The notes below the pieces were generated by a model that did no database searches, was not told where the DNA came from, and worked only from the letters and a program-made list of their open reading frames with translations. The position numbers and the translations under genes are program-made. From assembly GCA_903868035.1 (NCBI GenBank), contig CAIPTQ010000032.1:1-15621 (forward strand): a DNA stretch of 15,621 nucleotides, read 5' to 3'. Positions 14,022-15,621 of this stretch are shown here, in pieces (the stretch's first letter is position 1; each line of letters begins with the position of its first letter). The DNA is from an uncultured Phycisphaerales bacterium (lineage in GTDB: Bacteria; Planctomycetota; Phycisphaerae; WQYP01).

Positions 14022-14254
14022 AAGCGGAGTTCCATGGAAAGGACGAAGGTGGCGCCGCGGGGGGTGTAGGTGTCGCGGAGCCACTGGCCGGCGACGTTGG
14101 CGCGGTTGTTGAGGCGGTTGTAGCCGGAGAGGTGGAGGTCCATGTTTTTGCCGAAGGCGTTGTTCCAGGTGAGGGTGGTGTCAAGGAGAAGCGGTTGCGC
14201 ACGGTGACAAAGCTGTTGGCACTGTTATCGAAGCCGGCCTGCCCGGCGGTTTAT
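14018..14254 (-). pseudogene. C-terminal remnant of a TonB-dependent outer-membrane receptor, frameshifted
   Basis: Reading from the stop at 14018-14020, the frame ends in TYTPRGATFVLSMELRF. This is a typical last beta strand of a TonB-dependent receptor: alternating hydrophobic residues with a terminal Phe for BAM recognition. Before it come DTTLTWNNAFGKNMDLHL and SGYNRLNNRANVAGQWLR, barrel-strand-like. Near 14181-14183 the frame breaks; adding one G restores SLDTTLTW to the upstream segment AGFDNSANSFVTVRNRF. The remnant stops at the 3' end of tRNA-Leu, where an in-frame TAA occurs. No start, plug domain or TonB box is present. It is therefore about 75 residues of a protein normally 700-1000 long, left by deletion or rearrangement. 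A sequencing error could explain the frameshift but not the missing N-terminus. Confidence 0.75.
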
Positions 14255-14339
14255 TGCCCGGGATGGGAGTCGAACCCACACGGAGATTACTCTCCAGAGG
14301 ATTTTAAGTCCTCAGCGTCTGCCGTTCCGCCACCCGGGC
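14255..14339 (-). tRNA. tRNA-Leu (anticodon UAA)
   Basis: On the minus strand the acceptor stem is GCCCGGG paired with CCCGGGC, with discriminator A at 14255. The anticodon arm is GAGGA-CTTAAAA-TCCTC, giving UAA, which reads UUA and UUG. The variable arm is long (GGAGAGTAATCTCC region), as expected of a class II tRNA, and the T arm holds GGTTCGACTCC. Length is 85 nt; CCA is not encoded. The receptor remnant begins at its 3' end. Confidence 0.97.
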
Positions 14340-14819
14340 ATGGGTGCTTATTCTGCCCTGCAAAGACCGGCAAGTCCACCGTTTTTCCCAATGAATAATA
14401 GGGTTTCTTCGCCCACACATCACCGCTATCCAGCGTGTCGGATTGTGCCAAGCGAAGACCCGCAATGGCACCCGTCACCCGTCTTCTTGGTGTTCCCACA
14501 TCTTACGCATTGCCACCGTACCCGCCGACCCGCCGCTGGTCCTCCCGACTCCATGGAAGCATTCTGCATGGGACTATCCTTTCACCTTGATAGTTGTCTA
14601 TCAATCATCACCGCTTGGCACAATATCGCGGCGATCATATTCGCATGAGCGACAACATTATTTCCATCATGCACTGACACCGTGACATCGTGTGCGTAAT
14701 TGCCAGCCGGAGGTATTACGGCCATAATACCCGTCACATCTCCAGCTTCGCTTACACTCGTTCAGCTCTCAGGAATTTCCAGACGCATTTCGCGTCGATC
14801 TTTTTTTAAAGGAGTCATT
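14340..14819. other. 480-bp non-coding region with palindromes, upstream of the glycine-rich gene
   Basis: No gene is convincing here. Three structures stand out: an 18-bp element TTGATAG-TTGT-CTATCAA at 14587-14604, a stem GGTATTA/TAATACC with a 6-nt loop at 14712-14731, and GACGC/GCGTC at 14782-14796 followed shortly by seven T at 14801-14807. The first two could be operators. The base composition is less GC-rich than the flanking genes. Confidence 0.5.
14782..14807 (+). terminator. Small hairpin plus T tract just before the glycine-rich gene, possible attenuator
   Basis: A 5-bp stem (GACGC/GCGTC, loop ATTTC) is followed after four bases by TTTTTTT. It ends 13 bp before the ATG and abuts the AAAGGAG ribosome-binding site, so it would lie in the leader of the downstream gene. 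The stem is short for an intrinsic terminator. Confidence 0.3.
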
Positions 14820-15621
14820 ATGAAGAAATACGTACTTGCGCTCGCAATGGCAGTCGCACTCGCCGGAACGGCAGTCTACGCCGGTGGCGGCGGTGGTGGC
14901 GGAGGAGGTGGCGGTGGGGGTGGCGGCGGTGGTGGCGGCGGCGGCGGACGGGGCGGCGCGGCCATGGCCAACCCCGCGACCACGATGCAGACGGTCATCA
15001 CCGATCTGACCGCGGACCAAACGACGAAGCTGACGGCGGCCTCCACTGACTTGACCACGAAACTGACGGAATGGACAACCTCCAGCGGCGCGGTCCTTAC
15101 GCCGTTGCAGCCCACGTTCACCCCCGGCACCCCGGTGGATCCGGTGGCGCAGCAGAAATACAACGACGCATTGTATCAGCAGAATTTGCTCCGGGAAGCC
15201 ATCCTCAACGATGCCGAGATCAAGATGGTGGCCATTCTCAACCCGGCCCAGGCGGAAAAGTGGGAAGCCTCGCGCCTCAACACGCAGTTAGCCGCGCGAA
15301 TGGGGACGCTGGGCTGGACGGCGGACCAGAAAGCCAAGATCGATCCGATCATCGCCGACTACGCCAAGAAACTGGCTGCCGTCAAGGATGCCGCCGCCCT
15401 GGTGAAGACCAAGGGTGAATTCTGGGCCAAGACCGCGGGCCTCCTCAATGACATTCAGGTCACGCAGGTGTTTGCCCCGACGTTCTCGGGCGGCCGCGGC
15501 GGCTTCGGCTTCGGCGGCGGCGGCGGTGGCGGTCCTGGTGGCGGTGGTGGCGGTGGTGCCCGTGGTGCCGGCGGTGCGGGTGGCGGTGGTGCCCGTGGTG
15601 CCGGCGGTGCGGGTGGTGCGG
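14820..15621 (+). CDS. Exported glycine-rich protein with LTxxQ-like helical core, partial at window end
   Basis: The frame is open from ATG 14820 to the window edge (267 codons, no stop). AAAGGAG gives a strong ribosome-binding site. MKKYVLALAMAVALAGTAVYA is a clear signal peptide. The mature protein then starts with 22 glycines in a row (residues 22-43). A helical core of about 180 residues follows, with three LTxxQ-like motifs: LTADQ (63-67), LNPAQ (140-144) and WTADQ (166-170), each before a Lys-rich helix. This resembles the Spy/CpxP periplasmic chaperone and stress-sensor style, but the family is not certain. After about residue 225 the sequence becomes Gly/Ala/Arg repeats, including two identical 33-bp units. 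Low-complexity glycine ends on a folded core suggest an envelope or matrix structural protein. The function is unknown. Confidence 0.85.
   Translation, partial: MKKYVLALAMAVALAGTAVYAGGGGGGGGGGGGGGGGGGGGGGRGGAAMANPATTMQTVITDLTADQTTKLTAASTDLTTKLTEWTTSSGAVLTPLQPTFTPGTPVDPVAQQKYNDALYQQNLLREAILNDAEIKMVAILNPAQAEKWEASRLNTQLAARMGTLGWTADQKAKIDPIIADYAKKLAAVKDAAALVKTKGEFWAKTAGLLNDIQVTQVFAPTFSGGRGGFGFGGGGGGGPGGGGGGGARGAGGAGGGGARGAGGAGGA
15549..15614 (+). repeat. Two perfect 33-bp tandem units encoding a Gly/Ala/Arg repeat
   Basis: Units 15549-15581 and 15582-15614 are identical and in frame, encoding GGARGAGGAG-type 11-residue repeats, and the array appears to continue past the window edge. Identical codons in both copies suggest recent duplication. 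Confidence 0.9.

Noticed and set aside
14287..14648. Open frames over and upstream of tRNA-Leu on both strands
   Set aside because: They overlap the tRNA or lack ribosome-binding sites and recognisable motifs.

Overview
The window is GC-rich bacterial DNA. It probably comes from a planctomycete-type organism of the PVC group, perhaps class Phycisphaerae. This is inferred from a PEP-CTERM surface protein beside an H-Xn-DG pseudopilin, four-helix-bundle (23S intervening-sequence type) protein genes, and a periplasmic set of plant-polysaccharide enzymes. The taxon is an inference from gene style only; no marker gene is present.

Region 1 (1-8377) starts with a TPR/SPOR lipoprotein on the minus strand. 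A rightward run of pectin/uronate genes follows: kduI, a four-helix-bundle gene flanked by inverted repeats, kduD, an ExuT-like MFS transporter with an unusual C-terminal module, a GH105 unsaturated rhamnogalacturonyl/uronyl hydrolase, a secreted stand-alone domain of the kind fused to GH105 enzymes in Bacteroidetes, and a lipoprotein-like aldose 1-epimerase. GH105 releases unsaturated uronate from lyase products outside the cytoplasm, the transporter would import uronate, and KduI and KduD convert it towards 2-keto-3-deoxygluconate. A GH51 arabinofuranosidase at 10713-12635 (minus strand) fits the same diet by trimming arabinose side chains. No kdgK, kdgA, polysaccharide lyase or intact outer-membrane receptor is in the window.

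Region 2 (8378-10505, minus strand) is the most unusual part. A promoter and a clear cobalamin (B12) riboswitch lead directly into a PEP-CTERM surface protein, which overlaps a pseudopilin with an H-Xn-DG motif. Neither is a known B12 synthesis or transport protein, so this looks like a B12-responsive cell-surface operon. The pseudopilin reading frame contains four copies of a 7-bp repeat just after its start.

Region 3 (10533-14339) holds a 54-residue small protein gene missed by length-limited gene calling, the GH51 gene, and a 440-bp gap with a GH51 promoter candidate and a 12-bp triple repeat. Next come cysE (serine acetyltransferase), a frameshifted C-terminal remnant of a TonB-dependent receptor, and tRNA-Leu(UAA), which abuts the remnant.

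Region 4 (14340-15621) is a 480-bp non-coding stretch with several small palindromes. It is followed by an exported protein with poly-glycine at its N-terminal end and glycine-rich repeats at its C-terminal end, which runs off the window.
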